Shown piece after piece: positions 25,626-34,060 of a stretch of DNA of 64,000 nucleotides. This stretch comes from CAVVKW01 sp963749035 (GTDB lineage Bacteria > Verrucomicrobiota > Verrucomicrobiia > Chthoniobacterales > JAATET01). The notes under the pieces were generated by a model. It did not search any database, was not told where the DNA came from, and saw only the letters and a program-made list of their open reading frames with translations. The position numbers were made by a program, and so were the translations under genes. The stretch is taken from positions 310,001 through 374,000 of the forward strand of contig CAVVKW010000002.1 in NCBI GenBank assembly GCA_963749035.1, written 5' to 3'. The stretch's first letter is position 1, and each line of letters opens with the position of its first letter.

Positions 25626-26605
25626 TGACGATGAAAAATTTCATCCCACCGTTCGACTTCCACGACGTCATCGTGTCTCCCTGGACGGAGAGCGCGACCA
25701 TCACGATCTGGATTGTTCTCATGGGATTCTTCGTCACCGCCGCCTGCGGGCTGGTCGGCAATTATCTCGTCCTTCGACGAATGGCGCTCGTCGGCGACGC
25801 CATCAGCCACAGCATTCTGCCCGGCCTCGTCGTCGCCTTCATGATCTTCAAGGTGAACGCGACCTGGGTCATGTTCGTCGGGGCCTTCGCCGCCGGCATT
25901 CTGACCGTCTTCCTCATCGAATTCATCCACCGGCAGTCCCGCATCAAACCCGACGCCGCGATCTGCATTTCCTTCACGGTCCTCTTCGCTCTCGGCGTTG
26001 CGATGATGAGCAGCATCGAAACCCAGGGACCCATCCACATCGACGCAGACTGCGTCCTCTACGGTGAAATCGCGTTCGTTTCCCTAGAGCCACCGGTCGT
26101 CTGGAATGGCTGGGAACTCGGGCCGCCTTCGGTTCTTCGCATGGGACTCGTCCTGATCGGTATCGCCGTCGCAATCACCATTTTTTATCGGGAACTTCTG
26201 ATCACGTCCTTCGACGCCGGACTGGCCAAATCGCTCGGCATCCGGACTGGCTTCTGGCACTACGCCCTCATGGGGAGCCTCGCCATCGTGGTCGTCGCCG
26301 CGTTCGAGTCCGTCGGTGCCATCCTGGCCGTCGCCATGCTCATCGTCCCGCCGATGTTTGCCGGTCAAATCTCCGATCGCCTACCCGTCCGGTTGGCCCT
26401 GACCGTTGTCCACGCCGGGCTCAGCGCGCTGATCGGCTTTCACCTTTCGGTGTGGCTCCAATGCTCGGCCGCGGGAGCAATGGTGGTCGCCGCCGCCGCC
26501 CTTTTCATCCTCGCGTGGGCGGCGACCCTCATCAGCGTCCGCGTCCGCCGGTGGCAAACCTCGAGCGCCAAGCCCCCCACCGGCCAGCTTCCCGAACCAG
26601 CCTGA
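25625..26605 (+). CDS. Metal ABC transporter permease, second subunit
   Basis: 326 residues from the ATG at 25625, which overlaps the previous stop by one base (TAATG). About eight membrane spans. RRMALVGDAISHSILPGLVVAFMI and SFDAGLAKSLGIRTGFWHY are conserved in MntD/TroD-type permeases. It lacks the regulator extension of its neighbour. The two permeases probably form a heterodimeric channel, as in Treponema TroCD. Confidence 0.92.
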   Translation: MTMKNFIPPFDFHDVIVSPWTESATITIWIVLMGFFVTAACGLVGNYLVLRRMALVGDAISHSILPGLVVAFMIFKVNATWVMFVGAFAAGILTVFLIEFIHRQSRIKPDAAICISFTVLFALGVAMMSSIETQGPIHIDADCVLYGEIAFVSLEPPVVWNGWELGPPSVLRMGLVLIGIAVAITIFYRELLITSFDAGLAKSLGIRTGFWHYALMGSLAIVVVAAFESVGAILAVAMLIVPPMFAGQISDRLPVRLALTVVHAGLSALIGFHLSVWLQCSAAGAMVVAAAALFILAWAATLISVRVRRWQTSSAKPPTGQLPEPA

Positions 26606-26619
26606 GGTGCCGAAACCGC

Positions 26620-27108
26620 TCAGCCCGATCGAGACACCTTCCGCCCGGCACCCCGCTTCCCGAGAAACGTCTCAAACGCCGCCAGCGTCTCCGCGCTGAC
26701 GTGATGCTCGATTCCCTCCGCGTCTCGCCGAGCCGCCGCTGCCGGCACCCCGACCGCAATCAGAAACGCGATCACCGTCTCGTGCCGACTGCGCGCCTTG
26801 GCCGCCAATCGGTAACCGGCATCCGTCAAAAAGATGGATCGATACGGCTCGGACGTCACCAGCCCCTCCCGCTGCAGCCGCTTCACGGTCCGGATCACCG
26901 TAACGTGCGAAATGCCGAGCGCTCGCGCCACGTCTGTCGCTCTCGCCTCGCCGTGCTCCTTGATCAATCCCGCGATCGTCTCCACGTAATCCTGGGCCCG
27001 CTCCTGAGCGTGAGCCTTCCGCGTGTGTCGAGCGATCGCCGCAGCCTCCGTCGCGTCGAGCGCGGTGGCAGTCGGAGGGGAGCCGGATCTGTGAGGAGAT
27101 TTTTTCAC
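26620..27108 (-). CDS. mntR: Manganese-responsive transcriptional repressor MntR
   Basis: 162 residues from the GTG at 27108, chosen because the residues that follow (KKSPHRSGSP) resemble the basic head of enterobacterial MntR and because earlier TTG codons lie within the divergent promoter. The winged helix (DYVETIAGLIKEHGEARATDVARALGISHVTVIRTVKRL) and the metal/dimer domain with RDAEGIEHHVS closely resemble E. coli MntR. With manganese bound it should repress uptake. It is encoded between the permeases and the binding-protein gene; the operator at 27209 lies upstream of its start, so it may control itself as well. Confidence 0.92.
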   Translation of the reverse strand: MKKSPHRSGSPPTATALDATEAAAIARHTRKAHAQERAQDYVETIAGLIKEHGEARATDVARALGISHVTVIRTVKRLQREGLVTSEPYRSIFLTDAGYRLAAKARSRHETVIAFLIAVGVPAAAARRDAEGIEHHVSAETLAAFETFLGKRGAGRKVSRSG

Positions 27109-27167
27109 GCGGGCGGTCGTAGGCGGTCGTCGGGCAGTCGTATTGCGTCGGAGAAACCGGGTTTCCT

Positions 27168-27196
27168 TTGACAAATTAGCCAAGCTGACTGTAGGT
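27168..27196 (+). promoter_or_regulatory. Promoter of the metal-binding protein gene
   Basis: TTGACA is perfect; the -10 region (TGTAGG or TAGGTA, 16 to 18 bases on) is weak. The distance from the -35 to the operator is 41 bases, almost the same as the 40 at the ABC operon. Confidence 0.6.
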
Positions 27197-27208
27197 AAGA
27201 CGCCACTA

Positions 27209-27224
27209 TGTAGCAATTGCTACA
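27209..27224. promoter_or_regulatory. Predicted MntR operator 2
   Basis: TGTAGCAATTGCTACA is a perfect 16-base palindrome. Its half-sites equal those of operator 1, with another four-base spacer (AATT). It lies 28 bases before the binding-protein ATG and inside the divergent mntR leader. Confidence 0.85.
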
Positions 27225-27252
27225 ATTAGATCCAACTAAACTCTTCGCTCCA

Positions 27253-28191
27253 ATGTCAAACGCCGCCCGCCGTTTCCGCCCCTCACCCTGGGACGCCCTG
27301 CTTCTCGTCATCGTCTCGTTCGCCCTCCTGATCCCGACGGCGACGGCCGAGGCGAAGGTCAACGCCGCCGCGACGATCGGGATGGTGGGCGATCTGGTGA
27401 AGCAGGTCGGCGGTGACCGCGTCGACGTGAAGCAACTCATGGGTCCGGGCATCGATCCGCACCTTTACAAGCCCACCTCGTCCGACGCCGCGACCCTCAG
27501 TCGAGCCGACGTGATCTTCTACAGCGGCCTGATGTTGGAGGGCCGCATGGGCGATCTGTTCGCCAAACTTGCTCGCTCCGGAAAGAAAGTTTACGCAACG
27601 ACGGAGTCCATCCCGCGCGACCGACTCAGCGAGCCCCCGGAGTTTGAAGGACACTACGATCCGCACCTTTGGTTCGACGTCAGCCTCTGGGCAGAAACGG
27701 TTCCGACCATTGTCCAGGGCCTCAGCGAAGTGGACCCCGAAGGCAAAGCGACCTACGAGGCTAATGGACAGGCCCTCCAGAAGCGTCTCGCGGAGCTTCA
27801 CCAGTTCTGCCTCGATCAGGCCGCCAAGCTACCCGAGGACGATCGCGTGCTGGTCACCAGTCACGACGCCTACAACTACTTCGGACGAGCTTACGGATTC
27901 CAAGTCATCGGTCTCCAGGGGGTTTCGACGGTTTCGGAAGCGGCCCTTGCCGACATGGCGAGCCTCGTCGACTACATCAAGGCGAAGGGGATCAAAGCAA
28001 TTTTCGTGGAGACGAGCGTCAACCCCGCGGCCATCAAACGGGTCTCAGAAGACTCCGGCGCAAAGATCGGCGGTGAGCTCTTCTCCGACGCAATGGGTGA
28101 GCCCGGCGAAATGAAGGGGAACTTCGACGTCGGGACCTACGACGGAATGGTTCGCCACAACGTCACCACCATCGTCGAAGCCCTGAAATAG
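27253..28191 (+). CDS. Metal ABC transporter substrate-binding protein (TroA/MntC-type)
   Basis: 312 residues from the ATG at 27253; an in-frame TTG at 27217 falls inside the operator and is rejected. Signal sequence to about residue 34. Ligands follow the TroA pattern: His70 in IDPHLYKPT, His138 in YDPHLWFD, His204 in TSHDAYNYFGRAYGF and Asp279 in LFSDAMG. His at the third position occurs in TroA and ZnuA, while cyanobacterial MntC has Glu. The long histidine-rich loop of ZnuA is missing, and regulation by MntR argues for manganese. Confidence 0.92.
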   Translation: MSNAARRFRPSPWDALLLVIVSFALLIPTATAEAKVNAAATIGMVGDLVKQVGGDRVDVKQLMGPGIDPHLYKPTSSDAATLSRADVIFYSGLMLEGRMGDLFAKLARSGKKVYATTESIPRDRLSEPPEFEGHYDPHLWFDVSLWAETVPTIVQGLSEVDPEGKATYEANGQALQKRLAELHQFCLDQAAKLPEDDRVLVTSHDAYNYFGRAYGFQVIGLQGVSTVSEAALADMASLVDYIKAKGIKAIFVETSVNPAAIKRVSEDSGAKIGGELFSDAMGEPGEMKGNFDVGTYDGMVRHNVTTIVEALK

Positions 28192-28252
28192 CCTCGTTTC
28201 TCCAACCTCGAGCACCGATTCGACGTATCTCGCTCGACCACCTGCCGGGCCG

Positions 28253-29452
28253 TCACGACGTATCCGCACTCGGTTCGCTACCACCGACCGTCCGCAGCGC
28301 AGCTCGCTCCCAAAAGTAACGCTTCAGCACGACCTTCAGCGTCGCCGTCAACGGCACCGCCAACAAAGCCCCGAGCAACCCGCCCAGGACGATGCTCCAC
28401 GCGAGCACGGAGACAATCACCGTCAGCGGATGCAACCCGACGGAATTTCCCACGATCTTCGGCGCGATCAGCATCCCATCGAAATTGTTGACCACCAGAA
28501 AGATCACCGTCACGGCCAGCGGATGCTGCCAATCTTGCCACTGCGCCGCTGCGATTAGCACCGCCGGAATCCAGCAAATCAGCACGCCAGCGTAAGGGAT
28601 CAATCCCAACACGCCCACCATCAGCCCGATCACGACCGCAAATTGCATCCCCATCGTCAGCAAAATCACGCCGATCAACGCCCCGTCGATCAGGCTGACC
28701 AGCAACTGCCCGCGAAAAAAGTTGATCAAATACGTGTTGATCTCGTTCAGCAGCGACACCACCTCGCTCTTGAAAGGCGACGCTCGCAACGGCAGATACT
28801 GACTCCACGAAGACACGATCCGCTCTTTCTCTTTCAGGAAGAAAAACAGGAAGATCGGCACGAGAATCAGACTGAGCAAAAACCCAAAAACACCAAACGC
28901 ACCGCCAATCCCCCGGATTAGAAAATCGCCCACCGTCGTCGCCAGGATCGGCACCTGCTCCTGCAACCACAAAATCCCCTGCCGCACACCGTCCGCCAGA
29001 TAAATGCTCGCCGGATCGTCAACCCCGTCCTCCGCTCCCGCCCCCTGCAACACGTCCGGTAGCGTCCGCGTCCATTCGATCGCGTCGGTCACCAGAACCT
29101 GCGCCTGCCAAGTGTAAAACGGCACCCGCTTCGCGAATTCTGCGCCCTGATGAATGATCGCGGGGATCACCCACAAACTCAGCAGCGTGAGACCAAGGGT
29201 AAAAAAGCAAAACACCAGCACCACCGCCCAAAACCGCGCCACCCCTCGCCGCATCAGCCAACCCACCACCGGGTCGAGCAGGTAGGCCAGGATCGCCGCC
29301 ACCGCCAGCGGCATCAGCACCGGACGTAGGAACGCGATCACCCACAGTCCGAAATACCCGACCGTCGCAATCAACGCGACGATCGTCGCAATCGACAGGC
29401 CAGTCAGAGCCGCGAACCACGACCGACGTTGGAAGCGCGTCGGATGAGTCAT
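28253..29452 (-). CDS. AI-2E family transporter (PerM-type)
   Basis: 399 residues with about eight membrane spans and a large loop between spans three and four, as in the family. Conserved text includes PLAVAAILAYLLDPVVGWL, FFLKEKERI, GQLLVSLIDG, GLIPYAG and ISVLAWSIVLGGLLGALLAVPL. Members export small molecules or ions; AI-2 export itself is not supported here. It lies 11 bases behind the anti-sigma-like gene, so it is probably in the same operon. Confidence 0.88.
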   Translation of the reverse strand: MTHPTRFQRRSWFAALTGLSIATIVALIATVGYFGLWVIAFLRPVLMPLAVAAILAYLLDPVVGWLMRRGVARFWAVVLVFCFFTLGLTLLSLWVIPAIIHQGAEFAKRVPFYTWQAQVLVTDAIEWTRTLPDVLQGAGAEDGVDDPASIYLADGVRQGILWLQEQVPILATTVGDFLIRGIGGAFGVFGFLLSLILVPIFLFFFLKEKERIVSSWSQYLPLRASPFKSEVVSLLNEINTYLINFFRGQLLVSLIDGALIGVILLTMGMQFAVVIGLMVGVLGLIPYAGVLICWIPAVLIAAAQWQDWQHPLAVTVIFLVVNNFDGMLIAPKIVGNSVGLHPLTVIVSVLAWSIVLGGLLGALLAVPLTATLKVVLKRYFWERAALRTVGGSEPSADTS

Positions 29453-29463
29453 TTCCGTGATAC

Positions 29464-30249
29464 CTACGGTTTCAGCGCGCCCTTGGCGCGCAGGATGCCT
29501 TCCATCTCGGGCTTCGTCCCCTCAAACGTCACGACGAAGCACTTCGAACCCACCTGCCTGGCAGCGAGGACGTTTCCATCCTTCGCCCCGAAAGTCGTAA
29601 AGGACCACTTCCCCTCCGGCTGGATCGACACCCCGAATGGATGCGCCTCGAAGGAATAGAAAAACGCCCGCCGCTCATCGATCGGCACCGCCGCTGCGGC
29701 CACCCGCTCCCCCTCGTAGGTAAAGAGTCGAGCACCGACGACCCGGTTATCCGCAAATTCCTCCGGAACGCGGAAGCCGTCGAACCCCTGCATCGTGAAC
29801 CAATCGTCGAGAGTTTCCGCACTCGCATCCATCTCGTCGTATTCCGTCACCCCCGCCGAATTCCCGACTTGCACCATCTGCTTCACCTCGTTCATCCCCG
29901 CAAATCCGCCCTCGTTCGCGAGGTAGATCCATCCCATCAACGCGACCAACACCAGAAACGCCGCTGCGACGGCCATCATCGCCGGATCCCGAAACGTGAA
30001 CCGCTTCGCGTATTTGCGGTGCGAAAATTTGTCGACGTATTCGTGAATCTTCGCGTCGACCGTCGGCGGCAGATCCCAGTCCAGCGCTGGCGCCGCCGCT
30101 TCGTCGAACGGGACCTGAATCAGAAACTCCCGCGTCAACTTTGGCGAAGTCTGGGCGAACTCCCGGGCGTCCTGTTCCAGCTTTCCGCTGATCTCTTCGT
30201 GCCACGGACCGACGCTCCGCAGGATTTGCAGGGCCTGCTTCTCCGTCAC
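29464..30249 (-). CDS. Putative membrane-bound anti-sigma factor
   Basis: 261 residues from the GTG at 30249, which overlaps the stop of the sigma-factor gene (GTGA). A cytoplasmic amino part of about 90 residues is followed by one transmembrane segment (MMAVAAAFLVLVALMGWIY) and a periplasmic domain of about 140 residues with no recognised family. The topology and coupling to an ECF sigma gene are the reasons for the call. The cytoplasmic part shows no zinc-binding HxxxCxxC motif, so it is not a ZAS-type anti-sigma factor. Confidence 0.6.
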   Translation of the reverse strand: MTEKQALQILRSVGPWHEEISGKLEQDAREFAQTSPKLTREFLIQVPFDEAAAPALDWDLPPTVDAKIHEYVDKFSHRKYAKRFTFRDPAMMAVAAAFLVLVALMGWIYLANEGGFAGMNEVKQMVQVGNSAGVTEYDEMDASAETLDDWFTMQGFDGFRVPEEFADNRVVGARLFTYEGERVAAAAVPIDERRAFFYSFEAHPFGVSIQPEGKWSFTTFGAKDGNVLAARQVGSKCFVVTFEGTKPEMEGILRAKGALKP

Positions 30250-30719
30250 GCCACGACCTCCCGCTGCATCCCGGCGTGCAACTCCGCTCTCGAAGCGCGC
30301 AACCATTCCGCCAGCTCACCTTTCGTCAGCCCCAGCGTTCGCGCAATTTCGTCCGCGTCCATCGAGTCGGTCAGCAGCAAAGTGAGTGCCGACCGTCCCG
30401 GCTCAGCCAACCAGCTCAACACCGTCCGCACCGCCTCCGCGTCACGCGCTGCAAACACGTCCGCCGCTCCCTCCGGCAGCGTCCCCGCCGAGGGCTTACG
30501 CTCCGTCCTTGCCGGGGTGTCCTTCAGAATCCGCGACCGCACGTCTTTAAACAGTAATACTCGCAGCCGATCCATGTCCCCGTGACTCCGGGGTCGCTTC
30601 AAAGCGGCGTCGAGCGCCTCCGACACCACACCCAAGGCCCGATCCGAGTCCGACGTCAAAATAACGGCAAACCGATACAAGTCCGGAAAATAATCCCAAT
30701 CTGCGGTCCGCTCAGACAT
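30246..30719 (-). CDS. ECF-type RNA polymerase sigma factor, small and divergent
   Basis: 157 residues from the ATG at 30719. The carboxy half resembles sigma region 4: WLAEPGRSALTLLLTDSMDADEIARTLGLTKGELAEWLRASRAEL has the helix-turn-helix pattern. The amino half (DLYRFAVILTSDSDRALGVVSEALDAALK) is a plausible but poorly conserved region 2, lacking the strong DLVQE-like core. It is cotranscribed with the membrane protein that follows. A region-4-only regulator cannot be excluded. Confidence 0.65.
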   Translation of the reverse strand: MSERTADWDYFPDLYRFAVILTSDSDRALGVVSEALDAALKRPRSHGDMDRLRVLLFKDVRSRILKDTPARTERKPSAGTLPEGAADVFAARDAEAVRTVLSWLAEPGRSALTLLLTDSMDADEIARTLGLTKGELAEWLRASRAELHAGMQREVVA

Positions 30720-30776
30720 TACCGACGAGAACGTAGGCGATCTCCCACCCCGCAAACAAGCGCGGAACACTCCGCC

Positions 30777-30811
30777 CATTTCTCATTTCGCATTCAAAAT
30801 TTCTCATTACG
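30777..30811 (+). repeat. Heptad-periodic intergenic element 3
   Basis: Units of the CTCATTT / CTCATTA kind at 7-base spacing, ending nine bases before the GTG of the RelE-like gene. It lies in the divergent gap with the sigma-factor gene. Confidence 0.65.
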
Positions 30812-30819
30812 CTCGAATC

Positions 30820-31179
30820 GTGTTCCAAGTGATCTTCAACGAGATCAGCGCCGCCGAAATGGCCGCGCTGCCAAAAGAGCTCCAACTCGACCTCCTCCTC
30901 GAGTTTCAAGTCCTTCCGGAAAATCTCGATAGCCTCGACGAATCCCGCTTCGGTGCCGTCCGCCGCGACGGCCAGACCCTCCACCGCTGCCGCGCTCACG
31001 ACTACCGGATCTACTTCGGCCCCCACCCCGATGGCATCGAGGTCCACCGCGTCCTCCACAAAAACACCATCCGAGATTTCCTCTTCCGCTCCAATCTCCC
31101 CATGGCCGAAGAAGACGCCGCACTCGGGGAACACAACGAATTCTGGGCTCTCATCAAAGAGGCCGACAAAAACAAATGA
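30820..31179 (+). CDS. Solitary RelE/ParE-fold protein
   Basis: 119 residues from a GTG start. The order FQVIFNEISAAEMAALP...HRCRAHDYRIYFGPHPDGIEVHRVLHKNTIRDFLF matches RelE-fold toxins, where an arginine-rich strand (CRAHDYRIYF) and a late basic strand carry the activity. The usual 80- to 100-codon antitoxin gene is missing on either side: the gap upstream is only 100 bases and the next gene, an aminotransferase, overlaps by four bases. A regulatory or housekeeping role is as likely as toxicity. Confidence 0.6.
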   Translation: MFQVIFNEISAAEMAALPKELQLDLLLEFQVLPENLDSLDESRFGAVRRDGQTLHRCRAHDYRIYFGPHPDGIEVHRVLHKNTIRDFLFRSNLPMAEEDAALGEHNEFWALIKEADKNK

Positions 31180-32306
31180 CCGAAGCCGAACGCCTTTCCG
31201 AATTTCCCGTTGCCCGCCACCGCGTTTTCGTCGGCCACGCCGGCGTCACCGCGCTCCCCCGCTGCGTCGCCGACGCCATGCGCCAGCACATCGACCGCAG
31301 TTGTGAAAATCACCAGGAGTTCGGCGAAGTCCTCCGCGACATCGCCAGCACCCGAGCCCTCTGCGCGCGTTCGATCGGAGCTCACGCCGACGAAATCGCG
31401 CTCCTCGGGCCCACCTCCCTCGGCCTCAGCCTCTTCGCCAACGGACTCGACTGGCAACCCGGCGACGAGCTCGTCTGCTACCGCGACGATTACCCCGCCA
31501 ACGTTTACCCGTGGACCAACCTCGCGCGCCTTGGCGTCCGCGTTCGCTTCGTCGAACCCGACGCCCTGGGCCGCATCACCCCCGATAACGTCGCCGCCGT
31601 CCTGTCCGACCGCACGCGCCTGGTCGCGTTGGCGTCCTGCCACTTCCTCACCGGCTGGCGCATCGACATCGACGCCATCGGACAGCTCGCCCACGACCGC
31701 GGCGCCCTTTTCTCGCTCGACGCCATTCAGACCCTCGGAGCCTTTCCCACGCGCGTCGATCACGTCGATTTCCTCAGCGCCGACGCTCATAAGTGGATGC
31801 TCGGCCCCCTCGCCATCGGCATCGTTTACGTCGCGAAAGAACATTTCACCACCTGCCGCCCCACCCTCCTCGGCGCCTGGAACGTCACCAGCCCGAACTT
31901 CATCACGCAGGACGAGATTACCTTTCCCGAAACCGCCCAGCGCTACGAACCCGGCGTCCTCAACGTCACCGGCATGTATGGGATGGCCGCCGCCCTCCGC
32001 CTCTTCGAAGAGGTCGGGCCGGACACCGTTTCCGATCGCATCCTCGCGGTCCGCGATCACCTGCACGGCCAACTCGCCGAGCGAGGCTACGAATTTCTCT
32101 CACCCGGCAACGAAGAATCCCTCCGCTGCGGCATCGTCACCGCCCGCCACCCAAAGAAAGATCCCGCCGACCAGTTCAAGGCACTCGAGGAAGCGGGCAT
32201 CACCGCTTCCCTCCGCAACGCCCGCAACGGCGACGCCTGGCTCCGTTTCAGCCCGCACTTCTGGAACACCCGCGAAGAAATGGACCGCATCCTCGCCGCC
32301 CTCTAA
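31176..32306 (+). CDS. Class V aminotransferase (cysteine-desulfurase-like)
   Basis: 376 residues. The PLP lysine is in SADAHKWMLGP (about residue 209), preceded by FSLDAIQTLGAFP, the usual D.-Q phosphate/PLP region. The amino end, RVFVGHAGVTALPRCVADAM, is the class V opening. The typical SufS/IscS loop cysteine is not evident, so cysteine desulfurase activity is not claimed; isopenicillin-N-epimerase-like or kynureninase-like relatives are also possible. It is translationally coupled to the RelE-like gene. Confidence 0.82.
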   Translation: MTEAERLSEFPVARHRVFVGHAGVTALPRCVADAMRQHIDRSCENHQEFGEVLRDIASTRALCARSIGAHADEIALLGPTSLGLSLFANGLDWQPGDELVCYRDDYPANVYPWTNLARLGVRVRFVEPDALGRITPDNVAAVLSDRTRLVALASCHFLTGWRIDIDAIGQLAHDRGALFSLDAIQTLGAFPTRVDHVDFLSADAHKWMLGPLAIGIVYVAKEHFTTCRPTLLGAWNVTSPNFITQDEITFPETAQRYEPGVLNVTGMYGMAAALRLFEEVGPDTVSDRILAVRDHLHGQLAERGYEFLSPGNEESLRCGIVTARHPKKDPADQFKALEEAGITASLRNARNGDAWLRFSPHFWNTREEMDRILAAL

Positions 32307-32361
32307 CCGAGGTCACCGGACCTCGGCACCCCGCCACCGACTCCCCAACCAATCACCCTTT

Positions 32362-32390
32362 CACCACTGAACACTGAACACTGAACCCCT
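32362..32390 (+). repeat. Heptad-periodic intergenic element 4
   Basis: Three perfect copies of CACTGAA in tandem lie in the gap between two convergent genes. This is the only element of the family not near a start codon. Confidence 0.75.
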
Positions 32391-32755
32391 CACCCCAACC
32401 CGCGCGCCGCGACCTCGCCCTCGTCCATCCCGAGATAATGCGCGATCTCGTGCAGCAGCGTCAGCCGGACTTCCTCGACGAAGCGATCCTCCCGCCCACT
32501 CGCAAAGTGCCAGACGTTGCGCGTCCAGATCCGAATACGCGGCGGATCGATCCGGTCCCACTGCCCGTGAGCCGCTCCCTCGAAAATCCCGAGCCAATCG
32601 CGCCCCACCCCGATCTCCAAATCATCCGCCCCCGGCTCATCCTCAACGAAAACCGACACAGCCCTTAGTGGACGTGCAATCTCGGGCGGCAGCCCGGACA
32701 ACGTCCGCTCCACCACCTCCTGCGCCAGCACCAACTCCCGCTCCCCAAACTTCAC
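32390..32755 (-). CDS. Small zincin-like metallopeptidase-family protein
   Basis: 121 residues from the GTG at 32755; GTG at 32806 would give 138. The carboxy end carries TLLHEIAHYLGMDE, an HExxHxxGxxE zinc motif, in the position seen in the Zincin_1 (DUF1025) family of small intracellular proteins. RIRIWTRNVWHFA and the preceding valine-rich strand fit that family. Peptidase activity has rarely been shown for it. It converges with the aminotransferase gene. Confidence 0.75.
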   Translation of the reverse strand: MKFGERELVLAQEVVERTLSGLPPEIARPLRAVSVFVEDEPGADDLEIGVGRDWLGIFEGAAHGQWDRIDPPRIRIWTRNVWHFASGREDRFVEEVRLTLLHEIAHYLGMDEGEVAARGLG

Positions 32756-32881
32756 AACTCCCCCACTTCGACAACAGCCGTTCGAAAACGCCAGCCCGCA
32801 TTTCACCCACCCGGCATTCCAAATTCACCCACGACTTTCCCCTTTAGTCCCACCGCTCGCTCCGCTACTTCTCGCCCCCGG

Positions 32882-33991
32882 ATGTTCTTCAAGCCACGCT
32901 ACGTCAAGGAAGCCCAGAATTACCTGCAGGCCGCCCGCCGCATTCAGCGCTATCGCGCCGACGTCCTCCCACCCGAAGATTACGCCCAGCTCGACGACGC
33001 CATCCGCGGCCTCGAACGCGCCAGCCGCGAGCGCAAGCCCGACGCCGTCCGTGAGCGCATCACCCAGCTCGACCGCCTCGTCGGGCGCATCGCCCCACCC
33101 CGCTCCCACGCCGGTTGGCGGGAGAATTGCGAAGTCATCCTCGTCGCCATCGTCATCGCCGCCGGCGTCCGCGCCTACCTCCTCGAGCCCTTTAAAATTC
33201 CGACCGGCTCCATGCAGGTCACCCTCTACGGCATCATCGGCCAGCCCGAGGCCGAGCCCCCGCCGAACTTTATCAAGCGCGCCTTCGACTTCGTCGTCGG
33301 TGGCCGGACCCACTTCAACCTCGTCGCCAAAGACGACGAACAGGTCCTCGGAATGCGGGAATATTCCCGCGCAAATTACTTCACCTTCACCAAGATCACG
33401 ACGGACAAAAATTCCTACACCGTCTTCGCGCCCATCGTTCAACTCCGGGGCGACTTCGGCGTCCGCGAAGGACGCATCTACAAGAAAGATCAGCCCATCG
33501 TCCGCGGCACCATCGACAACGGCGACTTCGTCCTCGTCAACAAGCTCGGTTACAATTTTTTCCCACCCCAGCGGAGCGACGTCTTCGTTTTTAAGACCAC
33601 CGACATCGAGCTCATCGAACGCGGCATCCCGGATGACCTCGGGTCCCAGCACTACATCAAGCGCCTCGCCGGACTTCCCGGCGACCAGCTCCGCATCGAT
33701 CCGCCGAACATTTACGTCAACGGTAAACTCGGCACCGAGAAAATGTTCGGCCGCGTCATGTCTTTGGAGGACGGCTACGGCGGCTACACCAACGGCGGCG
33801 GTTACATGAACCACCTCACCGCCCCCGACGAATCCTTCACCGTCCCACCTCACTCCTACTTCGCCCTCGGCGACAACAGCGGCAACTCGAGCGACAGCCG
33901 CTACTGGGGCATCGTCCCGGAGCGCAACGTCACCGGCAAAGCCTTCGCCGTCTTTTGGCCCATCACCAAACGCTGGGGCTTTGTTGAGTAA
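32882..33991 (+). CDS. lepB: Signal peptidase I
   Basis: Cleaves signal peptides of exported proteins at the outer face of the inner membrane. 369 residues, longer than most. A charged, probably coiled amino region of about 75 residues precedes a transmembrane segment (VILVAIVIAAGVRAYL). The catalytic serine is in KIPTGSMQVTL (near residue 119), the lysine in HYIKRLAGLPGD (near 259) and box E is GDNSGNSSDSRYWG. A 140-residue insertion lies between the serine and lysine boxes. This enlarged form is common in PVC bacteria. Confidence 0.93.
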   Translation: MFFKPRYVKEAQNYLQAARRIQRYRADVLPPEDYAQLDDAIRGLERASRERKPDAVRERITQLDRLVGRIAPPRSHAGWRENCEVILVAIVIAAGVRAYLLEPFKIPTGSMQVTLYGIIGQPEAEPPPNFIKRAFDFVVGGRTHFNLVAKDDEQVLGMREYSRANYFTFTKITTDKNSYTVFAPIVQLRGDFGVREGRIYKKDQPIVRGTIDNGDFVLVNKLGYNFFPPQRSDVFVFKTTDIELIERGIPDDLGSQHYIKRLAGLPGDQLRIDPPNIYVNGKLGTEKMFGRVMSLEDGYGGYTNGGGYMNHLTAPDESFTVPPHSYFALGDNSGNSSDSRYWGIVPERNVTGKAFAVFWPITKRWGFVE

Positions 33992-34024
33992 TCAGTTGAG
34001 AGTTTATGGTTGAGAGTTGAGTGG
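33991..34024 (-). repeat. Heptad-periodic intergenic element 5
   Basis: Read on the minus strand it shows TCAACTC-type units at 7-base spacing, like element 1. It begins at the lepB stop codon and lies 37 bases before the next start. Confidence 0.7.
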
Positions 34025-34060
34025 TAGGTTCACTCAGCTTCACGACAATCCCGCCACCCG

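Noticed and set aside
27217..27252. TTG start of the metal-binding protein inside the operator
   Set aside because: It would translate the MntR operator and spoil the signal peptide; the ATG at 27253 gives a normal one.
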